NCBI GenBank assembly: GCA_017531445.1
Contig: JAFXKZ010000002.1
Coordinates: 699,286-763,285, forward strand
DNA: 64,000 bases
From: Kiritimatiellia bacterium
Lineage (GTDB): Bacteria; Verrucomicrobiota; Kiritimatiellia; RFP12; DVOR01
Direction of reading: 5' to 3'
Part shown: in pieces, positions 7,480 to 15,579 of the stretch
Layout: each line of letters begins with the position of its first letter
How positions within the stretch are numbered: position 1 is the stretch's first letter
Notes under the pieces: model-generated
Seen by the model: only the letters and a program-made list of their open reading frames with translations
Told to the model about the DNA's origin: nothing
The model's database searches: none
Translations under genes and position numbers: made by a program

Positions 7480-8720
7480 TCGTTTCAAGCATTCAACCCA
7501 ACCTTTCAGTTATGGCGAAAAAGAAAAAGCAACCTTCCTCCGAAATCCTTCCGGCAGTGCCGGCGTATGAAACCGTTTATACGCTGATTACGCTTCCGGA
7601 AGAAGCCGAAGCGACGCTTGAAGAGGCGATTCCATTGCAAGCCGAAGCCCTTTCACCTTTCGATGAAGGTGAATACACCCTCGCGTGGGAAGTGCTCGGA
7701 CGGCAAAACGGTATGTTGTCCATCTGGGTGGCGATTGCGTCCAATGAAGCCCTCACACAGAAGTGGCACGCGCTTCTCTGCGCACGGAATCAGCTCGCCT
7801 CGGTGCGTCTGGATGCCACACCGCTCTGCTGGAGTTTGGCACTAAAAACACGCGATCCGGCTCTGAACGAGGGGCAAACCCTTGCCTTTCTGCGCACGGC
7901 AAACGAACAATTGCTCCTTCTTTTCGTCGATGGCAATCCGGCACTCTTCCGGGGGCTCTCCCCCGAAGCCGGGGCCGAAGAAGTGCAGCGTGAAGCGACA
8001 TGGCTCCTGACACAAGCCACGCTGAATGGTCTTCTCGGCGAAACACCCCTCGCTGTGCGTTGCTATGTTCCGGACCCTGCTGCCGCGCCGGAGTTTGCTG
8101 CACTGGCAGAAATGCCGGCACAAACGGTGGTGTTTTCGGAGGAAGAGGCACAGGAAAGTCTGCAACGAGCCCTCAAACAGCGCGTTGCAGAGGGGAAGAC
8201 CTTTGACCTTACGCCTGCGTGTTGGCGGGAAGAAGTGCGCGCCAAACGCAGAAAACGCACCTTGATTTGCTCCGGTATTCTGCTCGGCTTGCTCTGGTCG
8301 GCAGCCGCGCTGACGCTCTTCCTTTTGCCCAAACTTTACGCGCAACGTGCCAAAACTGCCGCATTGCGCATTCAAGCCCACCGCACCGCCTACAACGACG
8401 TTGTGGACTTACAGGAACGCATCGGGCTCATCATGCGTTATCAGGATCGCCGCTTCTCGGCATTGGAAATGCTCCGTCTTGTCTGTGCGGCCAAAGCGGC
8501 AGACATGACCTTTCTCTCAATGACCTACCGGCAAAAGCAGTCGTTACGCCTTACCGGGCTCTGTGAAGACACCTCCAGCGTTTACACCTTCAAAGAAACA
8601 ATTCAGAAGGATGAACGCATCCGGGAAGTGCGGATCAACCGCTTGGCGCAGGACGCGAAGACCCGGCAACAGCGGTTTGACATTGATATCATCTTCATCA
8701 TTGAATCAGAGGAAGAATAA
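7461..8720 (+). CDS. gspL: Type II secretion inner-membrane platform protein GspL-like
   Basis: This 419-residue protein has a cytoplasmic part (residues about 35-265) resembling the degenerate actin-like fold of GspL/PilM. One transmembrane helix at about residues 273-295 (LICSGILLGLLWSAAAL) is followed by a coiled, ferredoxin-like periplasmic domain. In type II systems GspL ties the cytoplasmic ATPase to the pseudopilus. The start at 7461 lies inside the end of gspK and would be translationally coupled; an ATG at 7512 is an alternative that removes 17 residues. The stop overlaps the gspM start (TAATG). The family call rests on order, length and topology more than on motifs. Confidence 0.65.
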   Translation: MAGRDLIVSSIQPNLSVMAKKKKQPSSEILPAVPAYETVYTLITLPEEAEATLEEAIPLQAEALSPFDEGEYTLAWEVLGRQNGMLSIWVAIASNEALTQKWHALLCARNQLASVRLDATPLCWSLALKTRDPALNEGQTLAFLRTANEQLLLLFVDGNPALFRGLSPEAGAEEVQREATWLLTQATLNGLLGETPLAVRCYVPDPAAAPEFAALAEMPAQTVVFSEEEAQESLQRALKQRVAEGKTFDLTPACWREEVRAKRRKRTLICSGILLGLLWSAAALTLFLLPKLYAQRAKTAALRIQAHRTAYNDVVDLQERIGLIMRYQDRRFSALEMLRLVCAAKAADMTFLSMTYRQKQSLRLTGLCEDTSSVYTFKETIQKDERIREVRINRLAQDAKTRQQRFDIDIIFIIESEEE

Positions 8721-9262
8721 TGAGTGCGATTTCACAAAACGACCGTAAACTCCTCATTCTCTTCGTGATTGTCGTGGCCGTCGGCAGCCTCGGCATCTGG
8801 TATCCCAAGGCTAAAAAAGAGTGGACGGCGAAGAAAAACGAATGGCAACGCCAGGAAATGCGGTTGCAACGCGAGCGCAATATCATCAATCTGCGCCCGG
8901 AGATTGAACAGCGGTATGCGGAGTTGCGCGATCATATGCCCGTCTTTCCGGAAGGAAAATCCGTGGACACCTACTGGCTGCCCATCATGGACAACAGCGC
9001 AAAAGCCAATAATGTCAATATCGCACAGCGCGCCATCGGCGGCGAAGAAAATCTCGGAGAAGTCACCGAACTTACCCTTGAATGCCGCGATTGGGAGGGG
9101 CGGTTGGATTCGCTGGTCTGGTTCCTTTACGATCTGGAAACGCGCAAAGACGCCATGATGGACATCCGTGCGCTCACCATCAAGCCCAATCCTAAGAAAG
9201 CCGGCATCCTGCAAGGGGCCTTCACACTCAACTGCGCTTATATGCGTCAGGCGGCAGAATAA
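8720..9262 (+). CDS. gspM: Type II secretion GspM-like protein
   Basis: This 180-residue bitopic protein has one transmembrane helix at residues 10-27 (LLILFVIVVAVGSLGIWY), then a coiled-coil stretch and a small alpha/beta periplasmic domain. This is the topology of GspM/PilO, which pairs with GspL/PilN in the inner-membrane platform. It starts one base inside the gspL stop. Sequence similarity in this family is always poor, so the name depends on position between gspL and gspD. Confidence 0.6.
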   Translation: MSAISQNDRKLLILFVIVVAVGSLGIWYPKAKKEWTAKKNEWQRQEMRLQRERNIINLRPEIEQRYAELRDHMPVFPEGKSVDTYWLPIMDNSAKANNVNIAQRAIGGEENLGEVTELTLECRDWEGRLDSLVWFLYDLETRKDAMMDIRALTIKPNPKKAGILQGAFTLNCAYMRQAAE

Positions 9263-9289
9263 ACTTTACCTTTTATCGGAGTAACACTT

Positions 9290-11959
9290 ATGCGTCACCT
9301 TTCATCTTTCGTTCTCTTGAGCGCAACGCTTACCCTCGGCGGTCTTCTTGAAGCACAGACACGCGCCACACGCACCCCTTCCATCCGCCGCACCGGAAAT
9401 ACAACGGCCCCCCAGACCGCAGCCAATGCCGCCACCTCCACCACGGAAGTCGCCCAACAATTGGCAAAAGCAGAGCGGGGAAAAGGCGGCAGACCCAAAC
9501 TGAAATTTGATAACGCCCCGGCAGAACTCTTCTTGCAAATCTACTCACAAGTGACCCATCGGACGCTTCTTACCTCGCCCGATATCCCTAAAGTGACCAT
9601 GAGTCTGCGCTCTACCGATGAAGAACACTGGTCGGATGATGAATACATTCAGGCCATTGAACAGCAGCTCCAGCTCAATGGTATCGGCCTTATCCCTGTG
9701 GGAGAACGCTTCGCACTCGTCGTCCCGTTCAAGAGTATCGGTCAGCAAGGTATCGAAACCTTCATGGAGATCCCGCCGTCAGGACGCCACCCGGAAGAAG
9801 GCCGTATCGTGCGTCAGATCCTCACGCCTAAGAACGTCTCTGCCGAAGAAGTGCAGAAAGTGGTGGAGGGATTTAAGCGTCCTGACGGACAGATTCAATA
9901 CCTGGAGCGCACCAACTCCCTGCTCATCACCGATACACAAGAGAACGTCAATCGCATGATTGAAATCCTTGCTTTCATCGATAAGCCCATGCCGGTGCTC
10001 GAAGAAGTGCAGGTCTATCCCATTCGTTATGCCAAAGCTGAAGATATCAAAAAAGCCCTTGAGGAATTCGTAGAAGCCTCACGTGAACAAGACGAAAAGA
10101 GCAAGAAATCCACCGCTGCTCCACGCCTCGGCAATTCAATCAGCGGCGGAATGCAACGCGGTGTCTCCATTCAACGCCAGCTTCCCGGCGTGACACGTGC
10201 AGGAGCTCCTGCCGAAGAAGCGTCAAGCTCCGTCTCCGATGCGCTTGTCAATGATGCCGACCGCGGTATGATCCGTGGCAAGGTGCAAATCATGGCCGAT
10301 GCCCGCTCCAATCAGCTCATCATCGTAACCCGCCCCTCCAACATGGCCTTCTTTGAGCGCATCATCAAGGTCTTGGACATTGAAACCGCGCCCGAAATCG
10401 CCGTGGAAATCATCCGTCTCAAGTACGCACAAGCCGAAACGAAAGACTCCAATAAGGGCGTGGCAGACCTCCTCAACGACCTCATTGACTCGACCTCTTC
10501 CAAGAAAGAAGACTCCGACAATCGCAACTCCACAGCGAATGCCAGCAAGAGTAACCTCACCAATCAGAACACGCCTGCCCCCGCGCCGCAGGTCAACCTC
10601 TCTTCCTCCAGCAAGAGCAAGATTGGCGAACTGCGCAAAGAAAATATCAAGATTCTCGCCGACAGCCGTATCAATGCCGTCATGGTGATGGCTTCACCCG
10701 GCGACCTCGCCGCCATCAAAGAGATCATTGCTGAAATGGATGTGCCTGTCGCGCAGGTGCTTATTGAAACGGTGGTGCTCAGCGTTGGTCTCAGCGATGA
10801 AATCTCTACCGGTGTGCAATGGGTCAAACGTGTCAGCGGCGGCAACAAGTATGCCGACTCCTATGGTGGCGGCGGAATGCCGGAAGGTGCCGGAGCCTCT
10901 CCGTTGAATCTTTTCAATCTTGCGACCAATGTCACCTCTTCCATCGGTGCTATCAGCGGCGGATCACAATACTACGGCACAATCAACAAGCTCAATCTGG
11001 ACTTCCTGATCCGTGCTACGGAAAGTGACAGCCGCACGAAAGTGCTCACCTCTCCTATCCTGATGACACAGGACAACAAGGAGGCAACGCTGGAAAACAC
11101 CGAGCTTGCCTATCTCTACAACGGCATGAAATACATGGGCTCTTCCTATTCCGGTTCGGACTATCAACCGGACATTAAGCAAGAAGAAATCGGTCTCACC
11201 ATCACTGTCACACCCCGCATCAATCCTGATGGCACCGTGGTATTGGAATTTGAAGAGACCTTCCAAAATCTTGGCGTCCCTCAAGAAGTTCCGGGGTCGG
11301 GTATCGATGGAGCCTCATCCCGCTGGCCCTCGCCTGTGACCCGGAAACTGTCGGGCAGCATCTCGGTCAACAATGGACAGACCGTCATCCTCGGCGGCTT
11401 GGTGACGCAATCCAAAACCGAATCTGAAGGCGGCATTCCGATTCTCAAAAACATTCCTTTCATCGGGAAATATCTCTTTGGCTATACGTCCTATGAAGAC
11501 GAACGCGACGAACTGCTCGTCTTCCTCACCCCGTATGTCTTTGAAGATTCTGAAGAAGCGCAGGAAGAGGCAAAGCGTCGTAAAGATTACCTTGATGCCG
11601 CAGGTGTCTGGAACAAGGGTTGGTCGAAGTCTGAACTTGCAGACGTAACCGATGAAGAAGACATCCTCCGTCGTGAAAGCAACAAGCGCGTCTATGAGAC
11701 AAAACAGCTTGAAGCCAAGGAGAAACGCACCAAGGCACAGCGTGCTCATGACCGCAAGATGGAAAAACGTCTCAAGGATTCCATCCGGCGCAAGCGTGAA
11801 CAATTGGAGGACGATTACGACGCTATTCCGGAAGCAACGCGCAGGGAATTGGAAGCCGAAATAGAAGAAGAACAGATGATGCACCGGGCGTTGCTGAAAG
11901 ACATCATGGAAGCCAATGCAGCCGAACAGGAAGCAACAGAACAGGAGTCTGCCGAATGA
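9290..11959 (+). CDS. gspD: Type II secretion outer-membrane secretin
   Basis: This 889-residue secretin forms the outer-membrane channel of the system. A signal peptide (residues 1-23, ending LLEAQT) precedes an N0 domain (about 60-150) and N1-N3 repeats, each with the pattern of ILADSRINAVMVMAS or LERTNSLLITDT. The secretin core has VLTSPILMTQDNKEATL and, near its end, NNGQTVILGGLVT and GIPILKNIPFIGKYLFG. N3 contains a Ser/Asn-rich insert. After the core, about 150 residues form a highly charged coiled coil (many E, K and R), longer than the S-domain of well-known secretins. It follows gspM by 27 bases and overlaps the next gene by ATGA. Confidence 0.93.
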   Translation: MRHLSSFVLLSATLTLGGLLEAQTRATRTPSIRRTGNTTAPQTAANAATSTTEVAQQLAKAERGKGGRPKLKFDNAPAELFLQIYSQVTHRTLLTSPDIPKVTMSLRSTDEEHWSDDEYIQAIEQQLQLNGIGLIPVGERFALVVPFKSIGQQGIETFMEIPPSGRHPEEGRIVRQILTPKNVSAEEVQKVVEGFKRPDGQIQYLERTNSLLITDTQENVNRMIEILAFIDKPMPVLEEVQVYPIRYAKAEDIKKALEEFVEASREQDEKSKKSTAAPRLGNSISGGMQRGVSIQRQLPGVTRAGAPAEEASSSVSDALVNDADRGMIRGKVQIMADARSNQLIIVTRPSNMAFFERIIKVLDIETAPEIAVEIIRLKYAQAETKDSNKGVADLLNDLIDSTSSKKEDSDNRNSTANASKSNLTNQNTPAPAPQVNLSSSSKSKIGELRKENIKILADSRINAVMVMASPGDLAAIKEIIAEMDVPVAQVLIETVVLSVGLSDEISTGVQWVKRVSGGNKYADSYGGGGMPEGAGASPLNLFNLATNVTSSIGAISGGSQYYGTINKLNLDFLIRATESDSRTKVLTSPILMTQDNKEATLENTELAYLYNGMKYMGSSYSGSDYQPDIKQEEIGLTITVTPRINPDGTVVLEFEETFQNLGVPQEVPGSGIDGASSRWPSPVTRKLSGSISVNNGQTVILGGLVTQSKTESEGGIPILKNIPFIGKYLFGYTSYEDERDELLVFLTPYVFEDSEEAQEEAKRRKDYLDAAGVWNKGWSKSELADVTDEEDILRRESNKRVYETKQLEAKEKRTKAQRAHDRKMEKRLKDSIRRKREQLEDDYDAIPEATRRELEAEIEEEQMMHRALLKDIMEANAAEQEATEQESAE

Positions 11960-12420
11960 ATCTCACCGCAGAACAGGAAGCCCTCGTCCGCCAATGGGTA
12001 GCAGAGGGTGCCTCATTGAGCGATGTCCAAAAAAACATTCGCGCCGAGTTTGGACTTCACCCGACCTTTTTTGATGTCCGTATGCTCGTGATGAACCTCG
12101 GTGCGCAGGTAAAAGACAAAGAAGTTCAGGTCGCGGCAGACGATGTCACCAAGGCGAAACTCCCCCCCAAACCCGGCGCGGAGACCACGCCCGAAGTGCC
12201 GGGCGCAGTTACGGTCTGCGTAGACACGCTGCAAGTGATTCCGGGCGCGATTGTTTCCGGTAGCGTGGTCTTCTCCGATGGCAACAAGGCGCGGTGGTAT
12301 TTTGACCAGATGGGACGCTTCGGATTTGAACCCGAATTGCCGGGTTACACACCGCCGGAAGCCGATATGCAAACCTTTAAGCTGCAACTCAGCCAGGAGC
12401 TGCGTTCGCGCGGCTTCTAA
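11956..12420 (+). CDS. Conserved-looking 154-residue protein coupled to gspD
   Basis: I do not recognise a family. The N-terminal half (MNLTAEQEALVRQWVAEGASLSDVQ...) looks like a short helical, helix-turn-helix-like bundle. A Pro-rich linker follows at about residues 75-90. The C-terminal part is a small beta-rich domain with FSDGNKARWYFDQMGRFGF, ending in an amphipathic helix. There is no signal peptide or membrane helix, so it is cytoplasmic. The ATGA overlap with gspD and the absence of a terminator between them argue for a role tied to the secretion system, perhaps an assembly or regulatory partner. Confidence 0.7.
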   Translation: MNLTAEQEALVRQWVAEGASLSDVQKNIRAEFGLHPTFFDVRMLVMNLGAQVKDKEVQVAADDVTKAKLPPKPGAETTPEVPGAVTVCVDTLQVIPGAIVSGSVVFSDGNKARWYFDQMGRFGFEPELPGYTPPEADMQTFKLQLSQELRSRGF

Positions 12421-12500
12421 CGCACCTGCATTCTGCCATGCGCCCGGTTCCTATCAACCGTAGGCGCGTGGCCGTTGTTACTTCCCGCACTTCTTTTCTC

Positions 12501-15146
12501 ATGATGCGTACACGTTTTTCTTTCCTCCGCACCGTGAAGTTTTTGCTTCCCGTCCTCCTCGCGGCCGGATTTGCATGGCTCTGCGCTCCGCTTCGGGCGA
12601 AACCGGTGGAAGTCACCTTCATGGGTGGATTCGACCCTGACCAACCCGAAAGCGCGGTGACGCGTCAAATCCTCGCCCTCTCAGCCGAACATCCCGACTT
12701 ACGTCCGGCAAAATGGGGCGGACTCTGGTTGCCGGGTGCCGGCGGACGCTCGCCGCTCCTTCTGGCGATGGCCGGCGGCAATGCGCCGGACATCTACAAC
12801 TGTTGGTTCCATATCATTCAGAATGACATTGCCAACGGCTTCCTGATGCCGCTCGACCATTGGCTCGGACAAGAGGGGAAACAGTGGGACGGATGGCAAC
12901 GTGTCCCAGAACTCTGGCACAAAGTGGCCACAAAAGAGGGACATCTTTACGCACTCCCGGCCGCCTCGGTCGCCTATTACGGCATCATTTACCGTAAAGA
13001 CCTTGTGCGCGAAGCGGGGTTGGATCCGGAGGTTGTGCCGCACACATGGGATGAATTCATCACATGGTGCCGCCGTCTTACGTCCGCAACAGGTTTTACC
13101 TCTGCTGCCGCTTCCGGGCGACGCGCCTTTGGCGTATGCGAAGCACCGTGGAACTGGCTGCCATGGATGCAGAGTGCCGGAGGCTCCCCCGTGCAGCAGT
13201 CGCGTCTCTCCCCTCTGCGCGGCACAGCGTTTACCTTTCCGATGGAAACGCTCCGTTGTCTCACGTCTGACGGCGAAGACCTTTCCGATGTGCCGCCGGT
13301 ATGGCGCGCCAATTTCGATTCTGAAGAAGCGTTTCAGGCGGCGCACTTCCTCCAACGGCTCATTTGGGAACCGTGGATACGCGATCCCCATTCCGGCGAA
13401 CCTATCGCTCTTACAGCGGCAGCGCGCGCGGCAGGACGCCTCACGATCGCCGGGCGAACGCTGCATTTCCAGCCGGAAGACGTCCTTGAAGGCGTTGTGC
13501 GGAAGTTGCCGCTCAATAACGATCCCGAACTCTTTATCCGGGGGGAAATCGTGGCAATGTTTGCCGGCACCGAAGCACTTGAACGCATCACCGGCACGGG
13601 AGGGCTCGACCCCGACCTGATCGGCATGATGCCGTTTCCTGCGCGTGATGCCTCCTTGCCGCGTGTCTTTCAGGCACACCGTCACTTCTGGGGCATCAGC
13701 GAAGGCGTGGCGCGCCGGACGCAAGCAGAGCAGGATCTTATTTTCGCCTGTCTGGAACGGCTCGCCTCCCCCACCCTGAATGATGAGCGTATTAAAGAAC
13801 AAGTGCTGGAAGGCAATGCCCGATGGTGCCACCCGGCCGACCTGAAACGGCTCGGGCTGGAGGCCTATCTGGATGAAATCCCACCGACCATCCGCCAGCT
13901 GTATGCCGATCTTGATGCCGGTAAAATTGTCGCACGCACCGAACCTTTTGTGGGCTTTTGGCAGGGTGTCAGCGACTTGATTCAACGGCGGTTGCTCGGT
14001 ATTCTGCTTTCTGAAGCGGGGCGCAATTTGGATGTGGAAGCAACGCTCCGGCGCATCAATGAAGATGCCAACCGCGGGTTGATGTTCCGCGTAGCCGATG
14101 AAGAGATTGCTAAAGGACGCCCCATCGCCTGGGGAATCACGGCCGTGCTCTGCATCGCGCTGCTGACGCTCCTCAGCCGCAACGTCTGGCGTCACCGCCG
14201 CGATCGGGCGCGCGAGCGCATCGATACAATTGCTCCTGCTGCCCAAACACCAAAAACCTCATGGCGGCAATCACCGGTAAAAATTGCGTGTTTGATGCTG
14301 GCTCCCGCCCTCATCAGTATTACGTTATGGAGTTATTATCCGTTGATCCGGGGGGTATTGATGGCCTTTCGCGACTACCATATCGTCGGCGACAGCCCAT
14401 GGGTCGGCTTTGACAACTTCATTCTGGTGGCGGGCGACTGGGGCTTCTGGTGCAGTGCCGGGCGCACCCTGAAATATGTTTTCCTCACCTTGGCTCTGGG
14501 ATTCTTCACGCCGGTAATTCTTGCCATTCTCCTCTCCGAAATCCCACGCGGCAAGGTCTTTTTCCGCACACTCTACTTTTTGCCGCACCTTACCTCCACA
14601 CTCGTCATCACGCTATTGTGGCAATTGATGTATGACCCCACCGAAAAAGGGATGCTCAATCAGTTGCTCGCCTTTTTCGGATTGCCCCATCAGACATGGC
14701 TTCAAGACCCGGCCTGGGCAATGGTTTGCTGCGTTCTGCCGGGCGTATGGGCTGGCGCGGGGATGGCCTCGCTCATCTATATTGCAGCACTTCAGGCTCT
14801 GCCCTCCGACTATACCGAGGCTGCGGCCATTGACGGGGCCGGCTATTGGAGCCGTTTCCGTCATGTGATTCTGCCGCAAATCATGCCGCTGATGGTCATC
14901 AATTTCGTGGGGGCATTCATTGCCGCCTTCCAAAGTATCGGCAGTATCTTCCTCCTCACCTTTGGAGGGCCGGGAGATGCGACCGATGTGCTTTCGCTCG
15001 CCATCTGGAAAGAGGCCTACAACAATCTGCGCATGGGGTCGGCTACGGCAATGGCCTGGTTCCTCGGCACCGCGCTTGTGGGCTTCACCTATCTGCAATT
15101 CCGCATCCTGCGCAAGGTTGAATTCCGCCGCGCAGAAGAAAACTGA
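12501..15146 (+). CDS. Fused sugar-binding protein and ABC permease
   Basis: This 881-residue fusion has a signal peptide (residues about 10-32), then a type 1 extracellular solute-binding domain (about 35-475; LLLAMAGGNAPDIYNCW and YALPAASVAYYGIIYRKDL are typical). A connector and a transmembrane helix follow at about 548-568. The MalF/UgpA-like permease domain runs from about 590 to the end, with the EAA loop at EAAAIDGAGYWSRFRHVILP. It would import a carbohydrate or glycerol-phosphate-like solute. The partner permease (MalG type) and the ATPase are absent nearby. The start at 12501 gives the best signal peptide; 12438 is an alternative that adds 21 residues. Neither has a clear ribosome site. 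Confidence 0.85.
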   Translation: MMRTRFSFLRTVKFLLPVLLAAGFAWLCAPLRAKPVEVTFMGGFDPDQPESAVTRQILALSAEHPDLRPAKWGGLWLPGAGGRSPLLLAMAGGNAPDIYNCWFHIIQNDIANGFLMPLDHWLGQEGKQWDGWQRVPELWHKVATKEGHLYALPAASVAYYGIIYRKDLVREAGLDPEVVPHTWDEFITWCRRLTSATGFTSAAASGRRAFGVCEAPWNWLPWMQSAGGSPVQQSRLSPLRGTAFTFPMETLRCLTSDGEDLSDVPPVWRANFDSEEAFQAAHFLQRLIWEPWIRDPHSGEPIALTAAARAAGRLTIAGRTLHFQPEDVLEGVVRKLPLNNDPELFIRGEIVAMFAGTEALERITGTGGLDPDLIGMMPFPARDASLPRVFQAHRHFWGISEGVARRTQAEQDLIFACLERLASPTLNDERIKEQVLEGNARWCHPADLKRLGLEAYLDEIPPTIRQLYADLDAGKIVARTEPFVGFWQGVSDLIQRRLLGILLSEAGRNLDVEATLRRINEDANRGLMFRVADEEIAKGRPIAWGITAVLCIALLTLLSRNVWRHRRDRARERIDTIAPAAQTPKTSWRQSPVKIACLMLAPALISITLWSYYPLIRGVLMAFRDYHIVGDSPWVGFDNFILVAGDWGFWCSAGRTLKYVFLTLALGFFTPVILAILLSEIPRGKVFFRTLYFLPHLTSTLVITLLWQLMYDPTEKGMLNQLLAFFGLPHQTWLQDPAWAMVCCVLPGVWAGAGMASLIYIAALQALPSDYTEAAAIDGAGYWSRFRHVILPQIMPLMVINFVGAFIAAFQSIGSIFLLTFGGPGDATDVLSLAIWKEAYNNLRMGSATAMAWFLGTALVGFTYLQFRILRKVEFRRAEEN

Positions 15147-15274
15147 GCGTTTCCCATCTTCTTGCCGCACAATCCGCCCCAAGCAAAACTGGATTCCCCG
15201 GAAAAGAAACCCGCTTCCCGCCGCCTTCGGGGGCTTCGTGCGCCGTGCCGTTTTCCCGTTCCTGCGGAATGGAG

Positions 15275-15364
15275 TTTGAATCCCGTCGAAACGCGGCGGA
15301 AAGATGGGCGAAACGGAGCGTGCGTTTCGCCCATCTTCGGGGGGCACTCCCGCCGGGATTCAAA
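15275..15364. repeat. Phased 22-bp repeat element C with palindromic outer arms
   Basis: Core positions are 15284 (weak, CGTCGAAACG), 15306 (GATGGGCGAAACG), 15328 (CGTTTCGCCCATC) and 15351 (CCCGCCGG), at spacings 22, 22 and 23 bp. The inner pair forms a near-perfect hairpin, AAGATGGGCGAAACG with its complement. Outer arms TTTGAATCCCG (15275-15285) and CGGGATTCAAA (15354-15364) make the whole element an inverted repeat. Confidence 0.8.
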
Positions 15365-15523
15365 AAGGTGTTCCGGCCGTTGCCATTTCATCGTCATTTA
15401 CTCCGTAAAACGACTGCCTCCCTCCGATTTCCTTTCTGCGCCCGCACCCGTTTCAAAATCTGAAGAAAATACCGTGCTTTCCGCTTTATTTCCATTGTCT
15501 CCCCCACAGAAACGCGCAGGCTT

Positions 15524-15531
15524 GGTATACT
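15524..15531 (+). promoter_or_regulatory. Extended -10 box before the AsmA-like gene
   Basis: TTGGTATACT carries a -10 box TATACT at 15526-15531 with TGG before it. The leader would be about 40 bases, long enough for the GAGG ribosome site at 15569. Confidence 0.4.
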
Positions 15532-15579
15532 ATTAAGGAAGCGGTTTTGCTCCAAACGCTTGAAACCCGAGGCGATGAC

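Larger units (their letters stand above)
15147..15579. other. Intergenic gap before the AsmA-like gene
   Basis: The gap contains repeat element C (15275-15364) and a -10-like block at 15524-15531. The open frames here lack ribosome sites and are not called. Confidence 0.5.

Noticed and set aside
12699-14246. 515-codon minus-strand frame opposite the fused ABC gene
   Set aside because: It lies inside a gene with clear domain motifs and has no ribosome site or recognisable fold.
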